A stretch of 48,813 nt of DNA from an uncultured Opitutia bacterium (GTDB taxonomy: Bacteria > Verrucomicrobiota > Verrucomicrobiia > Opitutales > Opitutaceae): the NCBI GenBank assembly GCA_903839035.1, contig CAIMAQ010000039.1, positions 1 to 48,813 on the forward strand, read 5' to 3'. Both the position numbers and the translations under genes were made by a program. Under the pieces are notes generated by a model. The model was not told the DNA's origin, made no database searches, and saw only the letters and a program-made list of their open reading frames with translations. Position 1 is the first letter of the stretch, and each line of letters begins with the position of its first letter. Positions 27,134-34,875 of the stretch are shown in pieces.

Positions 27134-28936
27134 ATGAAAACCCGCCTCCTTGTTCTTGGAACTGTGTTGCTCTCCCTCCTCGCTGGCCCGCTCCGCTCGG
27201 CCACACCGTCTTTCGACCAGTGGGCCAATGAATTTTCCGCCCAGTGGGTGAAACAGAACCCCCAGTTCGCCACCCGCGCCCAGTACTTCACCGGCGCCGA
27301 GCAGGATGCCCTCGACCGCCAGCTCACGCTCGGCGGCGCGTTCGGCCAGACCTTCGGCGTTAAAGCCGCCCAGGAGCGCGCCGCCCTCGCCCGCCAGGGC
27401 CTGGCCGCCCTCGCGGCCTTTCCCGAGGCCTCGCTCACCCCCGCGCAGCGGACATCCGCCGCGGTGATCAAGTGGACGCTCCAGGACGCCGTCGCGGGCG
27501 CGGAGTTCGCTGACCACCGGTTCGTCTTCGAGCAGTTCGGCGGCCTGCACCTCGGCCTGGTCAACTTCCTCACCACCACCCACCCGATCCGCAACCCGCG
27601 CGACGTCGAAAACTACCTCACCCGCCTCGCCCTCGTGGCGCCGCGCATTGACGAGGGCATCGCCGAGGCGAAGGCCGCGGCGTCCGCCGGTATCCTCCCG
27701 CCGCGCTTCGTCCTGCAGCGCGTAATCGAGCAGCTCGACGGCTTCACCGCCGTCAAGCCCGCGGCCAACGTCTTGGTCTCGTCCCTCGACAAGCGCATCG
27801 CTGCCCTCGGAACGGCCGTGTCGGCCGAGTCGCACGCGAAATCCGTCGCCACCGCCGAGCAGGAGGTCCGTGAACGCATCCTTCCCGCCTACACGCGGGT
27901 GCGCGCATTGCTCGCTGAACAGCTGGCCCATGCGACTGATGACGCCGGCGTATGGCGCCTGCCGCAGGGCGCGGCCTATTACGCGAACAACCTGGCTTCA
28001 CTCACCACCACCCAGCTGACCCCCGCCGAGATCCACGCCATTGGCCTGCGCGAGGTCACGCACCTCGAGACGGAAATGGAAGCGATTCTCCAGCAGCTCG
28101 GCTACAAGGACGGCACCATCCAGTCGCGCATCGAAAAACTGAACGCCAAGCTGAACCCGCCCGCCGAGCCCGACCCGCGTGTCGCGCTGGTCGCCAAGGT
28201 TGAGGCCCTCGTGCACGACGCCGAGCGCCGGTCCGCCGACGTCTTCGACCTGCGGCCCAAGTCCCCGGTCACCGTGCTGCGCGAGCCGGCGTTTTCCGAA
28301 AAGACCGCCGCCGCCCACTATTCCCCGCCCGCGCCCGACGGCTCGAAGCCCGGCATCTACTGGCTGCCGCTGCCTGATCTCGCTCCGCGCACGACCTGGC
28401 TTGGCACCGGCCTGAAATCAACCGCCTACCACGAGGCCGTCCCCGGCCACCACTTCCAGATCGCCTACCAGCAGGAATCCACCGAGCTGCCGCGCTACCG
28501 GAAGCTCGGTGTGTTCGGCTTCAACTCCGCTTACACCGAGGGCTGGGCGCTTTACGCCGAGCGGCTCGCCGCGGAGAACGACTGGTACGACGGCGACCTG
28601 CCCGGGAAACTCGGCTACCTGAACCTGCAGCTCTTCCGCGCCCGCCGGCTCGTTGCCGACACCGGCCTGCACAACCTGAAATGGACGCGCCAGCAGGTCA
28701 TCGACTACGGCTTCACGCCCGCCGAGACCGAGCGCTACATCGTCTGGCCCGGCCAGGCCTGCTCCTACATGATCGGCCAGCTGCGCATCCTGGAACTACG
28801 CGAAAAAGCGAAGGCCGCCCTCGGTCCCAAGTTTTCGATCAAGGAATTCCACAACCTCGTCCTCCGCGGCGGCTCCATGCCGCTCGATGTCCTGGCGTCG
28901 GAAGTGGACCACTGGATCGCCGCCGGCGGCCGCTGA
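27134..28936 (+). CDS. DUF885 family putative metallopeptidase, exported
   Basis: A 600-residue protein with a signal peptide (MKTRLLVLGTVLLSLLAGPL). The C-terminal half contains TAYHEAVPGHHFQIAYQQE, the HExxxxHH-like hallmark of DUF885, followed by FNSAYTEGWALYAERLA with a second Glu-rich metal-site segment. These motifs resemble M3/M32-type gluzincins, and family members are thought to be secreted zinc peptidases, although activity is not well established. It stands alone after the UroD-like gene, with a 136-bp gap. Confidence 0.85.
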   Translation: MKTRLLVLGTVLLSLLAGPLRSATPSFDQWANEFSAQWVKQNPQFATRAQYFTGAEQDALDRQLTLGGAFGQTFGVKAAQERAALARQGLAALAAFPEASLTPAQRTSAAVIKWTLQDAVAGAEFADHRFVFEQFGGLHLGLVNFLTTTHPIRNPRDVENYLTRLALVAPRIDEGIAEAKAAASAGILPPRFVLQRVIEQLDGFTAVKPAANVLVSSLDKRIAALGTAVSAESHAKSVATAEQEVRERILPAYTRVRALLAEQLAHATDDAGVWRLPQGAAYYANNLASLTTTQLTPAEIHAIGLREVTHLETEMEAILQQLGYKDGTIQSRIEKLNAKLNPPAEPDPRVALVAKVEALVHDAERRSADVFDLRPKSPVTVLREPAFSEKTAAAHYSPPAPDGSKPGIYWLPLPDLAPRTTWLGTGLKSTAYHEAVPGHHFQIAYQQESTELPRYRKLGVFGFNSAYTEGWALYAERLAAENDWYDGDLPGKLGYLNLQLFRARRLVADTGLHNLKWTRQQVIDYGFTPAETERYIVWPGQACSYMIGQLRILELREKAKAALGPKFSIKEFHNLVLRGGSMPLDVLASEVDHWIAAGGR

Positions 28937-28978
28937 TCGGCCAACCACCACAATCCACTTTATCTATCCCTCAGGATA

Positions 28979-29311
28979 TTATCGTTCCTGAGGCTTTTCG
29001 TTGCGGCGGCCGAGGACAAGATAACCGGCGAAAATCGTCCATGTCGGGGCCAACTCCACCCCGGGGATGAGCTCGGGAATGACGGCGAGCAGGATTTCCC
29101 AGCGCCGGCCCCAGAGCAGAAGGATCGCGATGACCATCGCGCCATCCCACACCGGCCAGAGAAAGGGCAGCACCCACTGCAGCCCGTCCGCGATCAAGGC
29201 ACACAGCACCGTGAGCACGGCGCGGGCTTTGTGGGAGCGTGTCTGGGGCGCGCCGGGCGTGGCCGCCGGGGCGGACGCATCGGCGTCCCGGATGATGATC
29301 GTCCGTTTCAT
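28979..29311 (-). CDS. Small membrane protein of unknown function
   Basis: A 110-residue protein. The N-terminal 30 residues are polar, followed by two or three hydrophobic segments (AVLTVLCALIADGLQWVLPFLW; WDGAMVIAILLLWG; AVIPELIPGVELAPTWTIFAGYLVL). I do not recognise a family. The start overlaps the stop of the upstream gene (ATGA), so the two form a coupled pair and may work together in the inner membrane. Confidence 0.65.
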   Translation of the reverse strand: MKRTIIIRDADASAPAATPGAPQTRSHKARAVLTVLCALIADGLQWVLPFLWPVWDGAMVIAILLLWGRRWEILLAVIPELIPGVELAPTWTIFAGYLVLGRRNEKPQER

Positions 29312-30132
29312 CAGCGGTGGTTGAATTCCGGGATCGCGAACTCCATGTCGGTCGGGTCTTCGCCCGGGAAAAGCACCTGGATCGCATTGAGACGGCCCGG
29401 GGCCCAGTTGCCGTCCGCCTGGAGCCAGGTTTTGACGAACGCCGCGATCGTCTTGCGCGCCGCTCCGCGGACCGCGATTTCATGGAGCAGTGCCTCGTGG
29501 TTGAGCCGGGGGGTGATGTCGGCGAGGGCCGCATCGGTCATTTCCTGCCGGTTCGTGCGCAGCGTGCCCGTGTCGGTCCGGATCTGCAGGCTGCGGGTGT
29601 CCACATTGACGGGGGTCAGGACGCGCAAGGGCGGTGCGTGCACTACACAGACGCGCAGACCGTTTTTCTCCAGCGCTTCGAGCGTCCACGTGCCCTGCGG
29701 GCCCAACAGCGGCACATAGTAGAACGCCCGGCCGATGGCCGTCACTTCCGCGCGGCTGGTGCCAAAGATGTGCTCGTCCACGTTGGTGAACTTCAGGTTC
29801 AGGTCCTGCTTCGCCACGATCAGCGGCCCGAGCTTGTCCATCGCCGTCACGCGGCCGACCTCCAACTCGCTGGAGGTGCTGACGTGGCTGGTCGTCAGGA
29901 AGTTCCCCACATGCTCCAGGAAGCGCCCGGTCAGCGCCGCGCTTTTCTCGAGCGGTGAAGTCGCGGCATTCATGATTTCCGCCGGCGTGAAATGGCGGAT
30001 GAACAGGTAACCGGTCACGATGAGGACAATGGCGACGACACTGAACGCGATGGACTTCACCGGACTCGGCGGCAGGCGGCGCTGGTCGATGATTTGCAGA
30101 ATCTCTTCGTCGTCCGGATTCGGCGGGGCCAT
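29311..30132 (-). CDS. Membrane-anchored protein, possibly DUF4230-like
   Basis: A 273-residue protein. Residues 1-25 are cytoplasmic and charged, and residues 26-45 form one transmembrane helix (SIAFSVVAIVLIVTGYLF). The rest is extracytoplasmic. The LIVAKQDLNLKFTNVDEHIFGTS segment, a beta-rich middle and a helical C-terminal region (ALLHEIAVRGAARKTIAAF) recall the DUF4230 layout, but the similarity is only by eye. The ATG at 30132 is chosen because upstream residues are the antisense of the PhyH region. It is divergent from phyH and coupled to the small membrane protein downstream. Confidence 0.65.
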   Translation of the reverse strand: MAPPNPDDEEILQIIDQRRLPPSPVKSIAFSVVAIVLIVTGYLFIRHFTPAEIMNAATSPLEKSAALTGRFLEHVGNFLTTSHVSTSSELEVGRVTAMDKLGPLIVAKQDLNLKFTNVDEHIFGTSRAEVTAIGRAFYYVPLLGPQGTWTLEALEKNGLRVCVVHAPPLRVLTPVNVDTRSLQIRTDTGTLRTNRQEMTDAALADITPRLNHEALLHEIAVRGAARKTIAAFVKTWLQADGNWAPGRLNAIQVLFPGEDPTDMEFAIPEFNHR

Positions 30133-30239
30133 GGCGCCAACGTAGGCCGGAGACCGGACTCTGCACGTGAAAAATTTCCCTGTCAGTCCGGCTGGCTTTG
30201 GTTCGGGCACCTTCCTCCATCCCCGCACCTCCGCCGCTC

Positions 30240-30283
30240 GCCCAAGCCCTGTGTAACCTATTGGGTTACATTCCGCCTTGGGC
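30240..30283. repeat. GTAACC palindrome element, copy 2
   Basis: GTAACC-TATTG-GGTTAC (30253-30269) is the reverse complement of the core at 8696-8712. TTCCGCCTTGGGC follows immediately (30271-30283), and its last seven bases pair with GCCCAAG at 30240-30246, giving an outer stem. Another decamer shared with copy 1 (CTTTGGTTCG) lies at 30196-30205. It is 80-120 bp upstream of the PhyH gene. Confidence 0.65.
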
Positions 30284-30363
30284 CCGCGGAACCTTTGAGC
30301 CAGCGCCTTGACCCCGCGGCTGGACAAAACCGGCCTCATCGCGCACGTTTCGGCCGCTCTCCC

Positions 30364-31314
30364 ATGTCCTCCGCCCCCGCGACCGCCCCGAAATCCATCA
30401 GCAAGAGCCAGTTCGTCGACTCGACGCCGCTGCTCGCTGATCCCGCCGCCTTGCAGGCGCGCGCCAAGGAGGACGGTTACCTGTTTTTCAAGCAGCGGCT
30501 GCCCAAGGACGAGGTGCTCGCGATGCGCGCGGAGATGCTCGCCATTATCGAGAAACACGGTTGGCGCCAACCCGGGCAGGATGCCCTCGGCGGTCTGATC
30601 GACTACGACGCGATCAACCGGCTCACCGAGGAGGAAATGCACCGCACGGATGTGGGCGTCACCGCCGACGCCTACCACGACGTGCAGAAGCTCGAGCGTT
30701 TCCACCGCCTGCCCCACCACCCGCGCCTGCTCGAGATTTACCAGAAGCTCTTCGGTCGCGAGGTGCTCGTCCATCCCCGCCACATCGCGCGGCTGGTCAC
30801 GCCGCACACCTGCATGGTGCCGACGCCGCCGCACCAGGATTTTCCCTACATCCAAGGCACCGCGCAGACCTGGACCTGCTGGTTTCCCGTCGGCGACTGC
30901 CCCAAGCCGCTCGGCGGCCTGATGCTGCTGCGTGCCTCGCACACGCAGGGCTACCTCCCGGTCCAGCCCGCCCGCGGCGCCGGCGGTTTTGCCGTGCCAC
31001 TCTGCCCGACCGAGACCGAGTGGCTGGAGACGGAATATGAGGCCGGCGACGTCCTCACCTTTCCCGCCCACACCGTCCACAAGGCCGCACGCTGCCAGTT
31101 CAAGAATCAGATCCGGCTCTCCATGGATGTGCGCTACCAGCCGATGGACGAGGTCGTGGACAACAGTTCGCTCAACCCGCATTGCACGCTGAAGTGGGAC
31201 GAGATCTACGCCAACTGGCAGTCGGACGACCTGAAATACTACTGGCGCAAAGTTCCCCTCAAGATGAGCGCGTGGGACGACGGTTACCTCAAGCCCAGGC
31301 AGCGGATTTGCTGA
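30364..31314 (+). CDS. Phytanoyl-CoA dioxygenase (PhyH) family protein
   Basis: A 316-residue Fe(II)/2-oxoglutarate oxygenase. The metal triad is visible as HQD (His157, Asp159) in TPPHQDFPYIQG, with a distal His in FPAHTVHKAARC (His236 or His239). An Arg in NQIRLSMDVRYQ fits the 2-oxoglutarate site. The substrate is unknown; family members hydroxylate fatty acyl chains, ectoine or other small molecules. The ATG at 30364 follows the GTAACC repeat region. The TGA stop lies in the left arm of a perfect 10-bp hairpin (31310-31332). Confidence 0.88.
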   Translation: MSSAPATAPKSISKSQFVDSTPLLADPAALQARAKEDGYLFFKQRLPKDEVLAMRAEMLAIIEKHGWRQPGQDALGGLIDYDAINRLTEEEMHRTDVGVTADAYHDVQKLERFHRLPHHPRLLEIYQKLFGREVLVHPRHIARLVTPHTCMVPTPPHQDFPYIQGTAQTWTCWFPVGDCPKPLGGLMLLRASHTQGYLPVQPARGAGGFAVPLCPTETEWLETEYEAGDVLTFPAHTVHKAARCQFKNQIRLSMDVRYQPMDEVVDNSSLNPHCTLKWDEIYANWQSDDLKYYWRKVPLKMSAWDDGYLKPRQRIC

Positions 31315-31332
31315 GCGGCCGAGCCGCTCAGC
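31310..31332 (+). terminator. Perfect hairpin overlapping the PhyH stop codon
   Basis: GCTGAGCGGC-cga-GCCGCTCAGC is a perfect 10-bp stem with a 3-base loop. The PhyH TGA (31312-31314) lies in the left arm. There is no T-tract. It abuts element E, so it may be part of that repeat rather than a dedicated terminator. Confidence 0.5.
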
Positions 31333-31449
31333 GGAGATCGGAGTTCGCAGATCGGTGGCTGAGGTCTGAGGGATGCATTCCGCGAGTTCGCGAAGGGACG
31401 CAGACTTCAGGTACGTCGCCAGATGTTTCCGATCTGCGATCTCCGCCGC
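31331..31449. repeat. Word-repeat inverted element E
   Basis: GCGGAGATCGGAGTTCGCAG and onward (31331-31355) faces CCGATCTGCGATCTCCGC (31429-31446). It has the same GGAGAT/GCAGAT words as elements C, D and F. It occupies the gap between the convergent PhyH and esterase-propeller genes. Confidence 0.72.
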
Positions 31450-31459
31450 GATCGCGCGG

Positions 31460-33127
31460 CTAACACCACAGGTTATCCGGGTGGTTGATTTTGCGGCGGT
31501 ACACGCAGCGGTCGTCCGTGGCATAGAGCCAGTCCTGTCCCTTGCCGCCCAGTGCCACGCCGTCCACACGTTTGCCGCGCTTCGGGTAGAGAATGCCGGC
31601 GATCAAGCCGTTGCGGTCGGAAATTTTGAGCCCGAGTTCCGTCGCAAACATGACCCAGCCGTGCCGACTGACCGCGAGCCCGCCCGCCGTCGGACCGGTG
31701 GCCTCGTCGCCGGGCCGGTGCAGTGGAAAATACGGCGCGCCATGCGCCAGTCCGCCATCCGGCAAAACCGTAAACCGGTGCGCCACCCAGCCCTGCGCGT
31801 CGGTCACGATCAGCTGCGTTCCCTCCAACCACAGCGCCACGCCCGCCGGCTGGCCAAAATCCTTCGCCACCACCCGGCGGTCACCGGCGGTGGTGACCAG
31901 CCAGATGCAGCGGTTAACCGGGTCGGTCACGTAGGTGCTGCCGTTGGCCGCAAACGCCACGCTGTGCGCATCAATGTCCGCCAGCCACGTTTCGGTCCGG
32001 CCGCTGTGGTCGCAGGTCAGGATATTCCGGACCGCAGGCTGGCAGGCATATAGTTTCCCACCGGCGCCGCAGCTGAGGCTCTGCACAGTGTCGAATCCCT
32101 CCGCCAACTTTACCGCCGCGCCGTCGCCCGCTACCCGGTAGACGGATTTCTCGTAGGCGCTGAAAACAAACACGTCGCCCGTCGGACCCGCCGCCAGCGT
32201 CGTCGCCGACATGTATTCGCCCGGCACCAGTTCCCATTGCTCACCTGGCACCGTCACCCGCGCGAGGGCCTGCTGGGAATTCACCCCGGCCTGGATCGGC
32301 TTCGGATAATCCCGCCAGAGCCAGCGCAGTGCATCCGGGAAAATCATTGAGCCATGATAATCATCATGGCCGGCGTGCTTCGCCCACGCGTGTTTCACCT
32401 CGTAGCCCGCATATTCCAGTGCCGCGAGCATCGCCTGGTTGGCCGACCACCAGTCACCGCAGAAGATTTTGAAATCCCGCGCCCCGCTTTCCAGGAACAC
32501 CCGCAACGGCTTCGGTTCGGTGATCCGGATCAGCGGCGCCAGCGTGTCCGCCCCGCGCATTGGCGTGTAGGACCCGACGATGCTCAGCACGCGCGCAAAC
32601 GCGTCGGGCCGTTCCCACGCAACGTTGAACGCGCACTTTGCACCACTGCTCCCGCCCATGATTGCGCGGCTGTTACCGTCCGGCGCCAGCGGGTAGCGGC
32701 GGCTGACCTCCGGCAAAATCTCCTCCGTCAGGAAGCGCGCGTACCGGTCGCCAAGGCTGTCGTATTCAAAGCTGCGGTTGTTGAGGGCGGCGACGCCGGC
32801 GACCGACGCTGGAATGACCCCGGGATTGATGAAGATCCCGATCGTCACCGGGATCGCCTGCTGGTGAATGAGGTTGTCGAGGATCGTCGGAATCCGCCAC
32901 CGCCGCTCCGGCTGCCAGTGCGCCTCGCCATCCTGCACCACCAGCACACACGCCGGCTTCGCCGCGTCGTACTGCGCCGGCACGTAGATCCAACAATCGC
33001 GCACGGTGCCGGGAAATACCCGGCTCGTGGACCAGGTGAATTTTTCCAGCCTGCCCGCCGGCACGCCGGGCTGCGGAAACGAGTCGGGGCCCAGCGGAAA
33101 TTCGGCGTCCAGTTGCTCGGGGGTCAT
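31460..33127 (-). CDS. Esterase (Fes/EsterD-like) fused to SMP-30/gluconolactonase beta-propeller
   Basis: A 555-residue two-domain protein. Residues about 30-275 form an alpha/beta-hydrolase esterase: WIYVPAQYDAAKPACVLVVQDG, the nucleophile Ser in IMGGSSGAKCAF, and a late His in AGHDDYHGSMIF. Residues about 300-555 look like an SMP-30/LRE beta-propeller with repeated DVFVFSAYEKSVYRVAG, GKLYACQPAVRNI and TYVTDPVNRCIWLV blades. Such fusions probably hydrolyse sugar esters or lactones. No signal peptide is obvious. ATG at 33127 is preferred; an in-frame GTG lies two codons upstream. Confidence 0.85.
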   Translation of the reverse strand: MTPEQLDAEFPLGPDSFPQPGVPAGRLEKFTWSTSRVFPGTVRDCWIYVPAQYDAAKPACVLVVQDGEAHWQPERRWRIPTILDNLIHQQAIPVTIGIFINPGVIPASVAGVAALNNRSFEYDSLGDRYARFLTEEILPEVSRRYPLAPDGNSRAIMGGSSGAKCAFNVAWERPDAFARVLSIVGSYTPMRGADTLAPLIRITEPKPLRVFLESGARDFKIFCGDWWSANQAMLAALEYAGYEVKHAWAKHAGHDDYHGSMIFPDALRWLWRDYPKPIQAGVNSQQALARVTVPGEQWELVPGEYMSATTLAAGPTGDVFVFSAYEKSVYRVAGDGAAVKLAEGFDTVQSLSCGAGGKLYACQPAVRNILTCDHSGRTETWLADIDAHSVAFAANGSTYVTDPVNRCIWLVTTAGDRRVVAKDFGQPAGVALWLEGTQLIVTDAQGWVAHRFTVLPDGGLAHGAPYFPLHRPGDEATGPTAGGLAVSRHGWVMFATELGLKISDRNGLIAGILYPKRGKRVDGVALGGKGQDWLYATDDRCVYRRKINHPDNLWC

Positions 33128-33133
33128 CGGCAC

Positions 33134-33160
33134 CGCCGACTAAAAGCGATCCGCCCTACT
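33134..33160. repeat. Solo GTAGGGCGGATC repeat terminus
   Basis: On the minus strand this gap reads AGTAGGGCGGATCGC, the same terminal motif found at the ends of the composite elements at 4418-4621 and 6603-6771. It contains the TAG stop of the CbiX-type gene (33156-33158). The rest of the composite element is absent. Confidence 0.6.
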
Positions 33161-34019
33161 TCGTCGCGAGAAATCGATCCGTCAAAATCGCCTCCAGCGC
33201 GGGATCCTCCCCCACCAGCTTGGTCCGCACCGTGCGCAGCCCCGGGGATTTCTCCCGTGCCTGCCGGCAAATTCGCGCAATGTCGCCCCCCGGGCCTGCG
33301 TGCCGGCCCGGCAGCAGGAAAAACTGCGCGACGATCACCGGCCCGGCATTCCATGGCGGAGTCGTCAGCAGGTTTTCCAGCAGGGGTTCGTTAAAGTCGT
33401 ATCCCGCCCCCGGACGCCGCTCCATGCTGCACGGCGCCACGCCCGCCACCGACTGTCCGAGCCGGCGACGTAGCTGGGTCGCGAGCCGGTTCCGGACCTG
33501 CGTCACTGTTTTCACCGGGCTGCCATGGTCCACAAGCGCCACCCGCGCGCGCTGGCCGCGCAAAAATTCCGGCGTGAGTTTCGTCCGCACCTGGGTCTCC
33601 AGGATCCGCGCCAGCCGGTCATCGCCGCCCACCGCCAGCGGCGCGGCGAGACGCACCCTCAGCTTCGGCGCCTGTAAACGCCATTGAGTGATCAGCTCGG
33701 GAATGAACTCCGTCAGCGCGCGGCTGCGGCCAAAAAACAACGGCACGATCACAAACTCCCGCACGCCCTGGTGCAGGCGCTGCCCCACCGCGTCGCGCAG
33801 GATTTCCGCCTTTCGCCCGCCAAGTTTTTTTGCCGGCACCTGCTCCGAGTGCAGCAGCGAGACCGGCGTCACTTTTTTGCCCCATCGCTTTCCCAGCGCC
33901 GCCGCAATCTTGCGCAGCTGCCGGGTCGCGGCCGGTTGCAGCGAACCGTTGTCCACCAGCAGCACGCAGGGAGACTCTGACTCACGCGTCATCTTATGGC
34001 CCGCGGACGCTTTGCTCAT
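33156..34019 (-). CDS. Two-domain CbiX/SirB-type sirohydrochlorin chelatase
   Basis: A 287-residue protein with two CbiX-like halves. The second half keeps the canonical VDHGSP motif and the later FFLLPGRHAGPGGD His. The first half has VDNGSL in place of xHGS, and PLFFGRSRALTEF with no His, so it has probably lost metal binding. The enzyme would insert Fe2+ (siroheme) or Co2+ into sirohydrochlorin. Its place right after cobA, and divergent to cysI, favours siroheme synthesis for sulfite reductase. Its start overlaps the cobA stop by four bases. The TAG stop is supplied by a repeat terminus. Confidence 0.82.
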   Translation of the reverse strand: MSKASAGHKMTRESESPCVLLVDNGSLQPAATRQLRKIAAALGKRWGKKVTPVSLLHSEQVPAKKLGGRKAEILRDAVGQRLHQGVREFVIVPLFFGRSRALTEFIPELITQWRLQAPKLRVRLAAPLAVGGDDRLARILETQVRTKLTPEFLRGQRARVALVDHGSPVKTVTQVRNRLATQLRRRLGQSVAGVAPCSMERRPGAGYDFNEPLLENLLTTPPWNAGPVIVAQFFLLPGRHAGPGGDIARICRQAREKSPGLRTVRTKLVGEDPALEAILTDRFLATK

Positions 34020-34825
34020 GCCGGTAATTCCACCAAGGCCGAGCGGGCCTGCGCGAGGATTTCCGAAAGCCGGACCACTTCACCGACGATGATCAGTGCC
34101 GGCTGGCCCTGCAGTGCCGCCGTGAGCGTTTCCGCGGACTCCAACTCACCGATATGCACCGACTGGTTCGGCATCGTTGCATTGGCCACCACCGCCACGG
34201 GCGTGGTCCCGGGCAATCCGCCCGCCAGCAATTCCGCGGCGATTTCCCCCAGCCGGCGCACCCCCATGTAAATGCACAACGTCGCCCGGGTCCGCGCCAG
34301 CGCGGGCCAGTCCACCAGGGCATCACCGGGTTTTCCGCTGCACTCGTGGCCGGTCACAAACACGACCGCCGAGGCATGCCGGCGATGCGTCAGCGGGATT
34401 CCCGTCACCGCCCCCGCCGCCACCGCCGCCGTCACGCCCGGGACGATCTCAAAGGGTATACCCGCGTCCGCGAGGACCTGTTCTTCCTCGCCACCGCGCC
34501 CAAAAACCAGCGGATCCCCGCCTTTCAACCGGACCACATGCAGGTTTTTCGACGCTTCGCGGACCAAAATCGCCCCGATTTCTGCCTGCGTCGCCCCATG
34601 GCGACCCGCCCGCTTGCCCACGTAGATCCGCTCGATCGCCGCCGGGCAGACCTCGAGTAAGTCGGCATTTGCTAAATCATCATAGACAACGACATCTGCC
34701 TCAGAAAGCACCTTCTGGCCGCGCACGGTGATCAAATCCACCGCACCTGGGCCCGCTCCGACCAGCGTGACACGCCCTCCCGGAGCAGGTTTGTCATAGG
34801 CTCGGTTTAGGTCTTTACTCGGCAT
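34016..34825 (-). CDS. cobA: Uroporphyrinogen-III C-methyltransferase (SUMT)
   Basis: A 269-residue enzyme making precorrin-2 from uroporphyrinogen III with two SAM. Motifs: VTLVGAGPGAVDLITVRG at residue 19, VYDDLANADLL, the YVGKRAGRHG region, VVRLKGGDPLVFGRGGEE and PGVTAAVAAGAVTGIPLTHR. It lacks the CysG N-terminal dehydrogenase/ferrochelatase half. The CbiX-type gene downstream can supply the chelatase step, but no precorrin-2 dehydrogenase is visible in the window. It is divergent from cysI across a 50-bp AT-rich region, suggesting co-regulation. Confidence 0.94.
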   Translation of the reverse strand: MPSKDLNRAYDKPAPGGRVTLVGAGPGAVDLITVRGQKVLSEADVVVYDDLANADLLEVCPAAIERIYVGKRAGRHGATQAEIGAILVREASKNLHVVRLKGGDPLVFGRGGEEEQVLADAGIPFEIVPGVTAAVAAGAVTGIPLTHRRHASAVVFVTGHECSGKPGDALVDWPALARTRATLCIYMGVRRLGEIAAELLAGGLPGTTPVAVVANATMPNQSVHIGELESAETLTAALQGQPALIIVGEVVRLSEILAQARSALVELPA

Positions 34826-34875
34826 AGAATCATTACTTGAGTTCTTAACTTAGTTAATCAACTATAAACTTTCTC
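34826..34875. promoter_or_regulatory. AT-rich divergent promoter of cobA-cbiX and cysI, with 13-bp palindrome
   Basis: This 50-bp spacer is strikingly AT-rich for the window. It contains the palindrome TTAACT-t-AGTTAA (34845-34857), and TATAAA at 34863-34868 just before the cysI ATG. A very short or absent cysI leader is implied if TATAAA is the -10 box. The palindrome is a candidate operator for the Rrf2 regulator encoded at 41416 (inference). Confidence 0.55.

Noticed and set aside
30133-31569. N-terminal extension of the minus-strand gene at 29311 through the PhyH region
   Set aside because: The extension is antisense to a clear dioxygenase gene. The membrane helix and charged start at 30132 fit a native N-terminus.
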